Counted from the stretch's first letter, positions 54,347 to 61,487 are shown. The stretch is 64,000 bases of DNA from Sphingobacterium siyangense (GCF_007830445.1 NZ_VLKR01000006.1:62001-126000), one strand, 5' to 3'. Made by a program: numbers and translations. The notes: generated from the sequence alone by a model not told the origin.

Positions 54347-55222
54347 ATGACAAACGAATATAAAACATCCATCGCAACGGAGCTCTTCCGTTTAGCAGGA
54401 TCTGGAAAGTCAAAAACAGACAAGTATAAATATTCACAGGTGGAACTTTCCGCACGTCTGGGGATCAGTAACGCGACGGTAAGCAAAATGATATCTGGAC
54501 AATGGAATAATATTTCTGACGCCATGTGGCGCAAAGTACAGGCGACATTAAAGCTTGATATGGACTGGAATACCGGAGCAACGACCAACTACACCAACCT
54601 GATGGAACTATTGAAGGCAGCCCAAGAGCGGCATCTGACTTTAGGTATCAGCTTCAATGCCGGTGTGGGCAAGTCACATGCCTATGTAGATTACGAACGC
54701 TATAACAGAAATGTGATCCATATTGAGTGTGCCAATTTCTGGCGGACAAGATCATATATATCAAATCTGCTCAAAGCTTGTGGTATTGTCCCATCTGGAA
54801 CCATGGAGGAAATGATCGAATGCTTTATTGATCATGTCATGGGGCTGGAAGATCCTATTATTATCATCGATCAGATGGATAAGCTTAAGGAGGGACCTTT
54901 TGACCTTTTCATGGACATGTATAACTACCTTTTCAGATGCTGCTCTTTTGTGGTCTCCGGTGTACCGGCACTTAAGAAACGTATCCTTAGAGGTGCCAAA
55001 AATGACAAGATCGGATATCGTGAGGTACTGTCCAGGCTTCACGGAAATTTTCTGCAACTGAATATACCTGATCATAGCGATGTGGAAGCGGTATGCAAGG
55101 CGAACGGTTTGGATGATGAAGATGAGATAGCACGTATCTATAATCTTAGTGAGGGGGATTTGCGGGTAGTACGTAAAGAGGTAGCCAAATATTTTCTATT
55201 GAACGGTAAGGAGGTCGCGTAA
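54347..55222 (+). CDS. MuB-like transposition ATPase
   Basis: A 291-residue AAA+ protein with an N-terminal helix-turn-helix (YSQVELSARLGISNATVSKM). Walker A is FNAGVGKSHA and Walker B is PIIIIDQMDKL. MuB binds target DNA, stimulates MuA and gives target immunity. It starts 8 bases after the transposase stop and abuts the next ATPase gene. Confidence 0.92.
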   Translation: MTNEYKTSIATELFRLAGSGKSKTDKYKYSQVELSARLGISNATVSKMISGQWNNISDAMWRKVQATLKLDMDWNTGATTNYTNLMELLKAAQERHLTLGISFNAGVGKSHAYVDYERYNRNVIHIECANFWRTRSYISNLLKACGIVPSGTMEEMIECFIDHVMGLEDPIIIIDQMDKLKEGPFDLFMDMYNYLFRCCSFVVSGVPALKKRILRGAKNDKIGYREVLSRLHGNFLQLNIPDHSDVEAVCKANGLDDEDEIARIYNLSEGDLRVVRKEVAKYFLLNGKEVA

Positions 55223-55864
55223 ATGTCACAGGATATCAAGTTAGCACCGTTGTTCAGCTATGCTGATATCGAGAAAATCAAGTACAAGACGGTAAAGCTG
55301 GAGGGTGATTGGGCAAAACTCCTTGGTGAGGAGATTGAGCTCGCAGGGGTATGGATCATCTGGGGAGAATCAGCCAATGGTAAAACAAAACTTGTACTGG
55401 AGATGGCAAAGTATCTCTCTGGATTTGAGCCGGTGTATTTCAATTCCCTGGAGGAAAAAAAGAAAATGACTTTCCGCCGGGCGTTAAGACTGGCAAATGT
55501 CGGAGCTGTAGGAAACCGGATCCAGTTCCAGAGCGAATCCTTTGAACACATGAAATACCGTTTGCGTAGGGAGCGTAGCAGAAAAGTCGTTTTTATTGAC
55601 AGTCTTCAATATCTGCGCATTACCAAAGCGCAATATTTTGAACTCATTGAAGCGTTTCCCGACAAGTTATTTGTCTTTACCTGCCACGCACAGGGTTTAT
55701 GGCCAAAGGGTGACCTTGCCGACGATGTAAGGTATGATGCGGATGTGAAATTGCGTGTACGTCACTTTGTGGCCACTCCGGTGGAAGCCACACGGTATGG
55801 AGGAAGTGAACCAATGGTGATCTGGGAGGAAGGGATGCGAAAAGCACAAATGAAACTAACATAA
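55223..55864 (+). CDS. RecA-fold/AAA P-loop ATPase
   Basis: A 213-residue ATPase. Walker A is WGESANGKTKLVLEMAKYL and Walker B is KVVFIDSLQYLRI. AQGLWPKGDLADDVRYDADV may be the sensor or DNA-facing loop. The RecA-like fold (single short domain) suggests a helicase loader or recombination ATPase. It starts directly after the MuB-like stop, so it is co-translated. Mu itself has no obvious counterpart. The exact role is unknown. Confidence 0.75.
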   Translation: MSQDIKLAPLFSYADIEKIKYKTVKLEGDWAKLLGEEIELAGVWIIWGESANGKTKLVLEMAKYLSGFEPVYFNSLEEKKKMTFRRALRLANVGAVGNRIQFQSESFEHMKYRLRRERSRKVVFIDSLQYLRITKAQYFELIEAFPDKLFVFTCHAQGLWPKGDLADDVRYDADVKLRVRHFVATPVEATRYGGSEPMVIWEEGMRKAQMKLT

Positions 55865-55877
55865 AATTTTTGAATAG

Positions 55878-56042
55878 ATGAAAAGACTGATTTACCTCTG
55901 CATGCTTCTGTCAGCACTGACATCGTGCAAAAAAGACGACGATTTACCTGTACCTCAAAAGGAGGAACTACCAAAGAAATGTGCGGGATGCTCTAAAGTT
56001 GACCGTGCCAAATTGATAACAGATACGATTAATCGGAAATAA
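55878..56042 (+). CDS. Small phage lipoprotein
   Basis: A 54-residue protein from ATG 55878. LIYLCMLLSALTSC is a lipoprotein signal with Cys17; the mature 38 residues are charged (KKDDDLPVPQKEELPK) and hold a CAGC pair. It sits between the ATPase and a hypothetical gene in the same frame of early transcription. Small phage lipoproteins can exclude other phages or act as Rz1-type spanins; neither is shown here. Too short for routine gene calls, but the signal and spacing make it credible. Confidence 0.7.
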   Translation: MKRLIYLCMLLSALTSCKKDDDLPVPQKEELPKKCAGCSKVDRAKLITDTINRK

Positions 56043-56043
56043 G

Positions 56044-56517
56044 ATGAAAACATTAACAGAAAATCACAAAGGTGTTAAACGTGTCAGTCTTATAGAGCAG
56101 ACAAGGATACTTAACAGCTCCCAGATCAATGAAATATGCGATATCCTCGAATGGACCGAGATACAATACTGTGAGCATCAATTTGAACAGTATGAGCAGT
56201 TCTTGAAACGAGTCTTACACGGAAACGATGAAAGCTTTTTAAGTAAGGTCAGGCACGCTCCGCTCATGCGAGGCCTTTGGAACAATGAGTGGATCCAGCG
56301 GAACGAGGAATTTATATTGATTGCCAGATATCAGCTTTTTTCAGGGAAGGAAGTAGATCCATCGGGTGAAATTATTACTGTACCACCTCCCGACCACGCA
56401 ACCTTTGCAAAGGTATACGATGATTACCATACGCTACATAACGGCAATCTACTGGCCGTAAACCATGAATTTATCGTCAGGTTTGAACATGTACTGGATT
56501 TAATCTTCAAGCTATGA
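56044..56517 (+). CDS. Phage early protein, unknown function
   Basis: A 157-residue acidic protein, without signal peptide or membrane segment. ILNSSQINEICDILEWTEIQ begins a helical stretch. No family recognised. It starts one base after the lipoprotein gene stop and overlaps the next gene by 4 bases, so it belongs to the early operon. Confidence 0.7.
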   Translation: MKTLTENHKGVKRVSLIEQTRILNSSQINEICDILEWTEIQYCEHQFEQYEQFLKRVLHGNDESFLSKVRHAPLMRGLWNNEWIQRNEEFILIARYQLFSGKEVDPSGEIITVPPPDHATFAKVYDDYHTLHNGNLLAVNHEFIVRFEHVLDLIFKL

Positions 56518-56825
56518 AAATCAAGTTTAAAATCAGCGATAACCAACTTCGGGTTTGGATAGCGTGCCTTGAATTATGCTGGATGGAACCCAAACGGGAT
56601 AGTCCGGCCATTGTAAGAATGGCCTATCATGGACTCTCCAACCTGTTCCACAAACTTAGATCAGAGGCACTGATCCAAAAATCTGAATACAGATTTAGTC
56701 TGGACAGTATGGAAGCCCTGGCGTTTGTTGCCCACATGCAGGGATATACAAACTATCTGGTCAATCCAACAGATGCTGCCATCATAAATGGAATAATAGG
56801 AATAATAGATCATAAAACAACTTAA
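56514..56825 (+). CDS. Phage early protein, unknown function
   Basis: A 103-residue protein, starting with the basic strand KIKFKISDNQLRVWIACLEL and helical after that. No known domain. Overlaps the previous gene (ATGA-type) and is 2 bases from the next. Confidence 0.65.
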   Translation: MKIKFKISDNQLRVWIACLELCWMEPKRDSPAIVRMAYHGLSNLFHKLRSEALIQKSEYRFSLDSMEALAFVAHMQGYTNYLVNPTDAAIINGIIGIIDHKTT

Positions 56826-56827
56826 AA

Positions 56828-57346
56828 ATGGACAAAACAAAAAAAGAATCAATGGAGAATTTGAAAGAAGTATTTACTTCAATGGACAATTCAATAAGTA
56901 GACTCGTATTGGCAGAAGACGGTGAACAAGCACTGATCGGATTGGTGACCAAGGATCCAATTGCATTTGCAGCAATGCTGTCGATACAGATGAAAGAAAA
57001 CCGAGGCCTTGCCGAAATCATTACCATGGCTTATGATGCATACAAATTTCCTCATACTGAAAGAGAGACCGAATCATCCGATTATATCGATCAGATTGAC
57101 AGCTTGTATCGTACAATGCCCAGAGATGCAGTAGCATTCTCCATTGTCAGCCACGGGGGCCACACGGTAGCTCATCTTAATGGATCAGTTATCAAAGTCT
57201 CTGCAAAACTATGCGAATTTCAGGAGCATAACCCCAAAGCTATAAAAATATTGAACATCGCCGTTGAAGGTTTTAAAATGGCCGAAAAGACAGGGTTTTT
57301 GGATGAATTAAAGACTAAAGGAAAGGATGCAGGTAATGTCAACTAA
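56828..57346 (+). CDS. Phage early protein, unknown function
   Basis: A 172-residue soluble protein. Acidic helices (ENLKEVFTSMDNSISRLVLA) precede a centre with DYIDQIDSLYRTMPRDAVAF and a Gly- and His-rich VSHGGHTVAHLNGS. No family recognised. It overlaps the membrane gene that follows by up to 20 bases. Confidence 0.68.
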   Translation: MDKTKKESMENLKEVFTSMDNSISRLVLAEDGEQALIGLVTKDPIAFAAMLSIQMKENRGLAEIITMAYDAYKFPHTERETESSDYIDQIDSLYRTMPRDAVAFSIVSHGGHTVAHLNGSVIKVSAKLCEFQEHNPKAIKILNIAVEGFKMAEKTGFLDELKTKGKDAGNVN

Positions 57347-57545
57347 CAATAATTCAAATGGCGGTTCAATAGGCTTGTCGGGTTTACTGGCCATAGTGTT
57401 CATCGTATTGAAGCTGATCGGTAAGATCGATTGGTCTTGGTGGTGGGTACTGGCACCGATATGGTTTCCAGGAGCAATGTTAATAATTGGTTTTTTAATT
57501 TATTGTATCGTTCGTGAAATCCGAATCAAAAAATTAAGAAGATGA
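57327..57545 (+). CDS. Small phage membrane protein
   Basis: A 72-residue protein (ATG 57327; ATG 57336 is an alternative). Two hydrophobic segments, GLSGLLAIVFIVLKLIG and VLAPIWFPGAMLIIGFLIYC, flank a Trp-rich turn, and the tail is basic. It could be a holin-like or inner-membrane early protein, but position in the early region speaks against lysis. Overlaps the DUF3164 gene by 4 bases. Confidence 0.68.
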   Translation: MQVMSTNNNSNGGSIGLSGLLAIVFIVLKLIGKIDWSWWWVLAPIWFPGAMLIIGFLIYCIVREIRIKKLRR

Positions 57546-58192
57546 CAGATATTTCAAAACTTTCAGCAGAGCAGCGCAAGGAGCTGATGGCTGAACTAGC
57601 TAAAGAGGCTAAGGCAGAGAAAGTAAAACGGGCAAAAGAAAAAAGGAAGTATGAAGCTAAGAAAGATGTTTCGATCGAGGAGCTGATGGATGAGGCTCGA
57701 GAGTTATCCCTTGCAAATGCACGTTTCAAAGCTAAAATGCATATCGTCATGGAAAACCACCAAGATTCCTTAAATAATTATGGCGGAATCCGGTCAAATA
57801 GTCGAGGGGGATTTACGTTAAATCATTCCCGAAATGATCTTCGTATCACCAGGCGCCGAGATACCGATCCATCATGGGACGAGCGAGCTAACAAGGCTGT
57901 AGAACTTATCAAAGAGTTCTTGTTATCTGAAGGTATAAAAAAAACAGCGGGGCGCGTGCATGGCATCTTAATGGATTATATAGCACGAAATGATGATGGT
58001 GACCTAGAGTATGCAAAAGTGATGAAGCTTTTACAACATGAGGATACCTTCCAGGATCCCCGTTGGGTAAAAGGTCTTGAACTGATCAAGGAAGCCTACA
58101 GTATCACCTTTAAGAAATTCGGTTATGAGTTCAAGGAGAAAAATGCAGCTGGTAAATGGGTTCGTTTAGAGATGAATTTTAGTAGTCTTTAG
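57542..58192 (+). CDS. DUF3164-like Mu-type phage protein
   Basis: A 216-residue protein. The N-terminal third is a charged helix (LSAEQRKELMAELAKEAKAE). From about residue 75 it follows the DUF3164 pattern: the loop YGGIRSNSRGGFTLNHSRND, then RITRRRDTDPSWDERANKAV and VMKLLQHEDTFQDPRWVKGL. DUF3164 proteins are found in early regions of Mu-like phages; their function is unknown. A family recognition from sequence pattern. Confidence 0.75.
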   Translation: MTDISKLSAEQRKELMAELAKEAKAEKVKRAKEKRKYEAKKDVSIEELMDEARELSLANARFKAKMHIVMENHQDSLNNYGGIRSNSRGGFTLNHSRNDLRITRRRDTDPSWDERANKAVELIKEFLLSEGIKKTAGRVHGILMDYIARNDDGDLEYAKVMKLLQHEDTFQDPRWVKGLELIKEAYSITFKKFGYEFKEKNAAGKWVRLEMNFSSL

Positions 58193-58193
58193 T

Positions 58194-58421
58194 ATGAAAA
58201 GGATCTATTTCGAGGATAACGGTCAGGATTTCCTCTGGTGGGAAATAAATGAGTTAGGTATCGTGGTTGACTGTAGCCCCTTCCAAAGCGCCGTTTGGAC
58301 TGGAAGTGAAGTTATAGCACCCGATTTTATTAAAGTAGGCGATCAGTTAGAATTTATAAGCAAGTATCGCGACGGGTTAAGAACACTTATTCATAAAGTA
58401 GAAAAAATAGTATCAAAATGA
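58194..58421 (+). CDS. Small phage protein, unknown function
   Basis: A 75-residue protein, beta-rich by eye (RIYFEDNGQDFLWWEINELG, DFIKVGDQLEFISKYRDGLR). It resembles the gene at 58657 in ending with a short strand pattern (KVEKIVS versus LKIEKEE), so the two may be distant relatives. One base after DUF3164. Confidence 0.62.
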   Translation: MKRIYFEDNGQDFLWWEINELGIVVDCSPFQSAVWTGSEVIAPDFIKVGDQLEFISKYRDGLRTLIHKVEKIVSK

Positions 58422-58660
58422 GCATATACAGCGATATATCAAATAGAATCGGATGGGACAAGGACACTAAGGTGTCCATCCCATCCATTGACGAGGCTAA
58501 AGAGCTTCACAATGATGTCATGGTAAATAAATCCATTGAAGCATACGAAAGCATTTTCCGTTATCATCGCTTTGCGCCACAGCCAGATGGAGGTGACGAT
58601 GAGATCGCGATGCGATACATCCATGATGCCTTTTTGGAAGGAAGGAGTTTTTTTCAATGA
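58418..58660 (+). CDS. Small phage protein, unknown function
   Basis: An 80-residue protein with no known domain (SIDEAKELHNDVMVNKSIEA). It overlaps both neighbours by 4 bases, the sign of a tightly packed early operon. Confidence 0.6.
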   Translation: MSIYSDISNRIGWDKDTKVSIPSIDEAKELHNDVMVNKSIEAYESIFRYHRFAPQPDGGDDEIAMRYIHDAFLEGRSFFQ

Positions 58661-58986
58661 GAGAGGAACTTTCAAACTGCATTCTGGTCATTGTGTTTTG
58701 CCTGGTCTGCATTGGTACAATTTATTACGTGCAAAAAAAACAACCGAAACAAAAAATGTTCAAGATAGAATTTGAAAAAAGCAAAGACGAATATGTTACC
58801 GTATGGGTTGGTGTAGATGGCCTGATAAAAAAGGCTGACAAGGATCCTGCCTACTGGTATGATCGCGTCGTGATAAACCCACATCTGTTGCAAATAGGTA
58901 GCCAGATGAAAGTCTATGGCTTATATACTGACGCAATAGAGCGAGAGTCCTATTTCGTATTGAAAATCGAAAAGGAGGAAATATAA
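58657..58986 (+). CDS. Small membrane-anchored phage protein
   Basis: A 109-residue protein with an N-terminal membrane segment (NCILVIVFCLVCIGTIYYV), then a soluble part of strands (FKIEFEKSKDEYVTVWVGVD, INPHLLQIGSQMKVYGLYTD). The soluble part echoes the protein at 58194. Function unknown. Confidence 0.65.
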   Translation: MREELSNCILVIVFCLVCIGTIYYVQKKQPKQKMFKIEFEKSKDEYVTVWVGVDGLIKKADKDPAYWYDRVVINPHLLQIGSQMKVYGLYTDAIERESYFVLKIEKEEI

Positions 58987-59201
58987 TGCAGTTGTACTTC
59001 ACAGAGGATGAGATGGCCGAGTTCCTCCTTGCTCGGGGATATGTGATTATGATGGCTGTGGAGGAACTGGAAGTCAATACTTATCAAAATGTCTTCCTAC
59101 AGGAGCAAAAAGAAGTTATCAAGGCTTTTAAAGGCAACTACTCCGATGATCTGCAAGAGGCTTTTAAAAGAGAATTAAAAACGAAAATCTTAACACAATA
59201 A
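58986..59201 (+). CDS. Small phage protein, unknown function
   Basis: A 71-residue acidic protein (MQLYFTEDEMAEFLLARGYV) whose first half may be a small helical DNA- or protein-binding unit. It ends 2 bases before the first DGR target gene, so it may be co-translated with it. Confidence 0.6.
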   Translation: MQLYFTEDEMAEFLLARGYVIMMAVEELEVNTYQNVFLQEQKEVIKAFKGNYSDDLQEAFKRELKTKILTQ

Positions 59202-59203
59202 AA

Positions 59204-59557
59204 ATGGATTACAAACAAATCAACACATTCGAGAAAGCACTCGAATTCAAAGGCGAAACATTGGAACAGTTCAATGAGCGTACAAAAGGAATGGATATCG
59301 ACACCATTGGCTATGAGAAGGTGAAAGCGATCGTATTCGCCCTAAACGGCGGTAAACATGTTAAACGTGGGTATTATCCTTGGTTTTACAATCCCACTGG
59401 TTCGTCCTCCTCGTTTTCGTACGACGATTCCGCTTACGACTACGACTTCGCGGGTGTCGGTGCCCGCCAGCTTTTGAAAACAAGTGAGCTGGCTAGATAT
59501 GCCGGAAGGACATTCCCATTGGAGTACAGTCAGTACATTAACAATACAAACGATTAA
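59204..59557 (+). CDS. DGR target protein 1
   Basis: A 117-residue soluble protein. The constant N-terminal part (FEKALEFKGETLEQFNERTK, IVFALNGGKHVKRGYYPWFY) leads into the variable region. VR1 codes residues 65-88; residues 73-84 (YDDSAYDYDFAG) are where template adenines allow change, followed by VGAR. The last 29 residues (ELARYAGRTFPLEYSQYINN) are constant. No signal peptide, no lectin-type tail. It is a paralogue of target 2. Likely binds some partner through the variable surface; the partner is unknown. Small size and early position are unusual for DGR targets. Confidence 0.85.
   Translation: MDYKQINTFEKALEFKGETLEQFNERTKGMDIDTIGYEKVKAIVFALNGGKHVKRGYYPWFYNPTGSSSSFSYDDSAYDYDFAGVGARQLLKTSELARYAGRTFPLEYSQYINNTND
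59396..59467 (+). repeat. DGR variable repeat VR1
   Basis: 72 bases aligned without gaps to the template repeat at 60054-60125. It differs at 11 positions, and every one is A in the template (A to G, C or T). The first 24 bases are identical to both TR and VR2. The last 12 bases GTCGGTGCCCGC are the same in VR1 and VR2 but differ from TR at two adenines. Confidence 0.93.
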
Positions 59558-59559
59558 TC

Positions 59560-60030
59560 ATGGAAAATCTAACAATCACGAAAGAAAACGCTATCAAAGC
59601 TTTTGACGGGGCTAACGATAAAGGTAAAAACCTTCTTAAAAATCTATTTGGCGAAAAGGTATTTGTCAAAAATATCATGGATCGCATCAAGACAGTGGAA
59701 GATGCACTGGTGTATAATGGTAAAACAGTAGCACAGTTTAACTGGGAGACCGAAAGGGATTCGGATGCACAAAAGGCGGATAAAGAGATAGAAGAGATTG
59801 CAATGGCTCTCCGTGAAGGTAAAACACTTGAAATGGGGCAAAAATGGTACTATCCATATTTTTATAAGCCCACTGGTTCGTCCTCCTCGTTTTCGGGCAA
59901 CGGTTACCTTTACGCCGACGACTGCGCGTCTGTCGGTGCCCGCCGTTCTGTAGATACGCCGGAAAAGGCTATATACATGGGTAAACAGTTCGCTGCTATT
60001 TATACCAGGAGTTTAGCCCCAAGCAGATAA
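59560..60030 (+). CDS. DGR target protein 2
   Basis: A 156-residue soluble protein, related to target 1 over its last 115 or so residues (VEDALVYNGKTVAQFNWETE aligns with FEKALEFKGETLEQFNERTK). It has an N-terminal extension of about 40 residues (ENAIKAFDGANDKGKNLLKN). VR2 codes residues 105-128, with changes in GNGYLYADDCAS and then VGAR. The C-terminal end (KAIYMGKQFAAIYTRSL) is constant. Starts 2 bases after the target 1 stop. Partner unknown. Confidence 0.85.
   Translation: MENLTITKENAIKAFDGANDKGKNLLKNLFGEKVFVKNIMDRIKTVEDALVYNGKTVAQFNWETERDSDAQKADKEIEEIAMALREGKTLEMGQKWYYPYFYKPTGSSSSFSGNGYLYADDCASVGARRSVDTPEKAIYMGKQFAAIYTRSLAPSR
59872..59943 (+). repeat. DGR variable repeat VR2
   Basis: 72 bases aligned without gaps to the template repeat. 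It has 13 differences: 12 at template adenines and one T to G. Similarity to TR goes on for about 12 more bases (to 59955), where five further adenines differ and one G to T is seen. Confidence 0.92.
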
Positions 60031-60053
60031 AAATTAAACAGGTCGTGTGCTGT

Positions 60054-60125
60054 ACTGGTTCGTCCTCCTCGTTTTCGTACAACGATTACAATTACGACAA
60101 CGACAACGCGAATGTCAGTGCCCAC
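60054..60125 (+). repeat. DGR template repeat TR
   Basis: A non-coding copy of the variable repeats between target 2 and the reverse transcriptase. Its middle is a run of adenine-bearing codons in the target frame: TAC, AAC, GAT, TAC, AAT, TAC, GAC, AAC, GAC, AAC, GCG, AAT, with 16 adenines. None of these codons can become a stop by changing A. The last 12 bases read GTCAGTGCCCAC, the probable IMH* counterpart of the VR end. Confidence 0.93.
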
Positions 60126-60244
60126 AATGCTAAAAATGATAATAACAGCACAGGCCTTACCCAAAAGGTAAAAAAATACTTATTCCTTGCAGGGCGTTGG
60201 TAGCTCAACCGGGCGAAGACGACCTTTTAAGCAAAGGCGCAACA
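60126..60244 (+). other. TR to RT spacer of the DGR
   Basis: This 119-base stretch follows the template. DGR RNAs need the sequence between TR and RT for priming and RT/Avd binding, so it is probably functional RNA. It contains GTTGGTAGCTCAAC, which can form a small hairpin, and CCTTGC at 60185-60190 can pair imperfectly with GCAAAGG near 60233. Its part 60194-60240 recalls the 5' half of a tRNA but does not close into a cloverleaf. Confidence 0.5.
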
Positions 60245-61198
60245 ATGAAAAGATTAGGCAACATATACGACCAATTATGCAGCATAGACAACCTTCTCCT
60301 TGCGGATAGCATCGCAAGGAAAGGAAAGTCTAAGCAAACAGGAATCATCGAATTTGATAAAAATTACGATCAGAATATCGCCGATATATATCGCGAGTTA
60401 GCAACAAATACTTACCAGACGTCCCCATATCGACACCGGACAATCTACGAACGAAAAGAACGTGAGATATCTATTTTACCTTATCGCGACCGTGTCGTGC
60501 AGCATGCTATTATGAATATCCTTGAACCGATGTTTGTGTCTGTTTTTACACGCGACACCTATAGCTGTATCAAAGGTCGTGGTGTGCATTTGGCTAGCAA
60601 AGTGCTACAGAAGTATATGAGCGATACTGAGGGTACGATGTACTGTCTAAAGTTAGATATTAAGAAATTTTATCCCAACGTCGATAATGGGATCCTAAAG
60701 TCCATGCTACGGAAAAAGATCAAGGACAGGGAAATGCTTCAGCTACTGGATGGGATCGTCGACAGTGCCCCTGGTCTTCCGATCGGTAATTACTTAAGCC
60801 AATATCTGTCCAACTTTTATCTGTCGTATTTTGATCACTGGATCAAAGAAGAGTGCAAGGTCAAGTATTATCTGCGCTATGCGGACGATATCGTCATCCT
60901 GCACCAGGATAAAAATTATCTACAAGGATTGTTTGACAGGATCCAACGATACCTATATGATAACCTCAAGCTTTCATTGAAGCCGAACCGCGGTCCATTT
61001 CCAACAAGTACAGGCATTGACTTTGGAGGCTATGTACACTATCCCACACATGTATTAATGCGAAAAACCATCAAGCAGGCTTTTGCCCGTGCGATAAAGG
61101 CGAACAAACCCAAGGAGAGTATCGCCAGTTATCTTGGCTGGGCAAAACACTGCAATTCCAAAAATTTAATCAAAAAACTCATACATGAAAAACTTTAG
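60245..61198 (+). CDS. DGR-type reverse transcriptase
   Basis: A 317-residue reverse transcriptase from ATG 60245; a TTG start at 60197 would add 16 residues with no RT homology. Motifs: ILPYRDRVVQHAIMNILEPM (motif 2 area), CLKLDIKKFYPNVDN (catalytic Asp), GLPIGNYLSQYLSNFYL (the DGR-type IGxxxSQ motif), YYLRYADDIVIL (YADD active site), IDFGGYVHYPTHVLMRK, and a C-terminal SYLGWAKHCNS. It copies TR RNA into cDNA with adenine errors, which replaces VR in the targets. Its stop overlaps the next gene by 14 bases. Confidence 0.95.
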   Translation: MKRLGNIYDQLCSIDNLLLADSIARKGKSKQTGIIEFDKNYDQNIADIYRELATNTYQTSPYRHRTIYERKEREISILPYRDRVVQHAIMNILEPMFVSVFTRDTYSCIKGRGVHLASKVLQKYMSDTEGTMYCLKLDIKKFYPNVDNGILKSMLRKKIKDREMLQLLDGIVDSAPGLPIGNYLSQYLSNFYLSYFDHWIKEECKVKYYLRYADDIVILHQDKNYLQGLFDRIQRYLYDNLKLSLKPNRGPFPTSTGIDFGGYVHYPTHVLMRKTIKQAFARAIKANKPKESIASYLGWAKHCNSKNLIKKLIHEKL

Positions 61199-61487
61199 TG
61201 ATTTGAATATTCAGATAGATCAGTTCAATGGAAAGAAAATAGAGATCGATGAGGTTGTCGGTCATACCATCGAGGTGCTGGACTTTAAGATCGAACCCTC
61301 CAAGTACCAGGACAAAGGTAACAGCAAGTGCCTGGTCTTACAGATCCGATATGACAACAGGGACAGGGTGATCTTTACCGGCTCCGTGATCCTCCAGCAG
61401 CAATGCCAAAAAGTTAGGGAGATGAACGGCTTTCCATTTAGAGCGACAATTGAAGCAATCAAACCACGCGGTTACAAGTTCATTTAA
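61185..61487 (+). CDS. Small RT-coupled protein, possible ssDNA-binding OB-like fold
   Basis: A 100-residue protein starting inside the end of the RT gene, so coupled to it. It looks beta-rich (KIEIDEVVGHTIEVLDFKIE, LVLQIRYDNRDRVIFTGSVI) and ends ATIEAIKPRGYKFI. VFTGS...LQQQ followed by PFRATI recalls small single-strand-binding proteins of phages, from memory. No Avd-like four-helix gene is seen in this DGR, so this may stand in for an accessory factor. Confidence 0.62.
   Translation: MKNFSDLNIQIDQFNGKKIEIDEVVGHTIEVLDFKIEPSKYQDKGNSKCLVLQIRYDNRDRVIFTGSVILQQQCQKVREMNGFPFRATIEAIKPRGYKFI

Noticed and set aside
52344-55864. Tn7-like transposon instead of a Mu-like phage
   Set aside because: No TnsA, TnsD or TniQ is seen, and the CI-type repressor, DUF3164 gene and GemA-position gene point to a phage.
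60054-60125. Template repeat as a third target gene
   Set aside because: No start codon or constant N-terminal part precedes it, and the frame after it does not continue as in the targets. It is a non-coding template.
60197-60244. TTG start for the reverse transcriptase
   Set aside because: The 16 added residues show no RT similarity and would run into the DGR spacer RNA. ATG 60245 opens on a sensible N-terminus.
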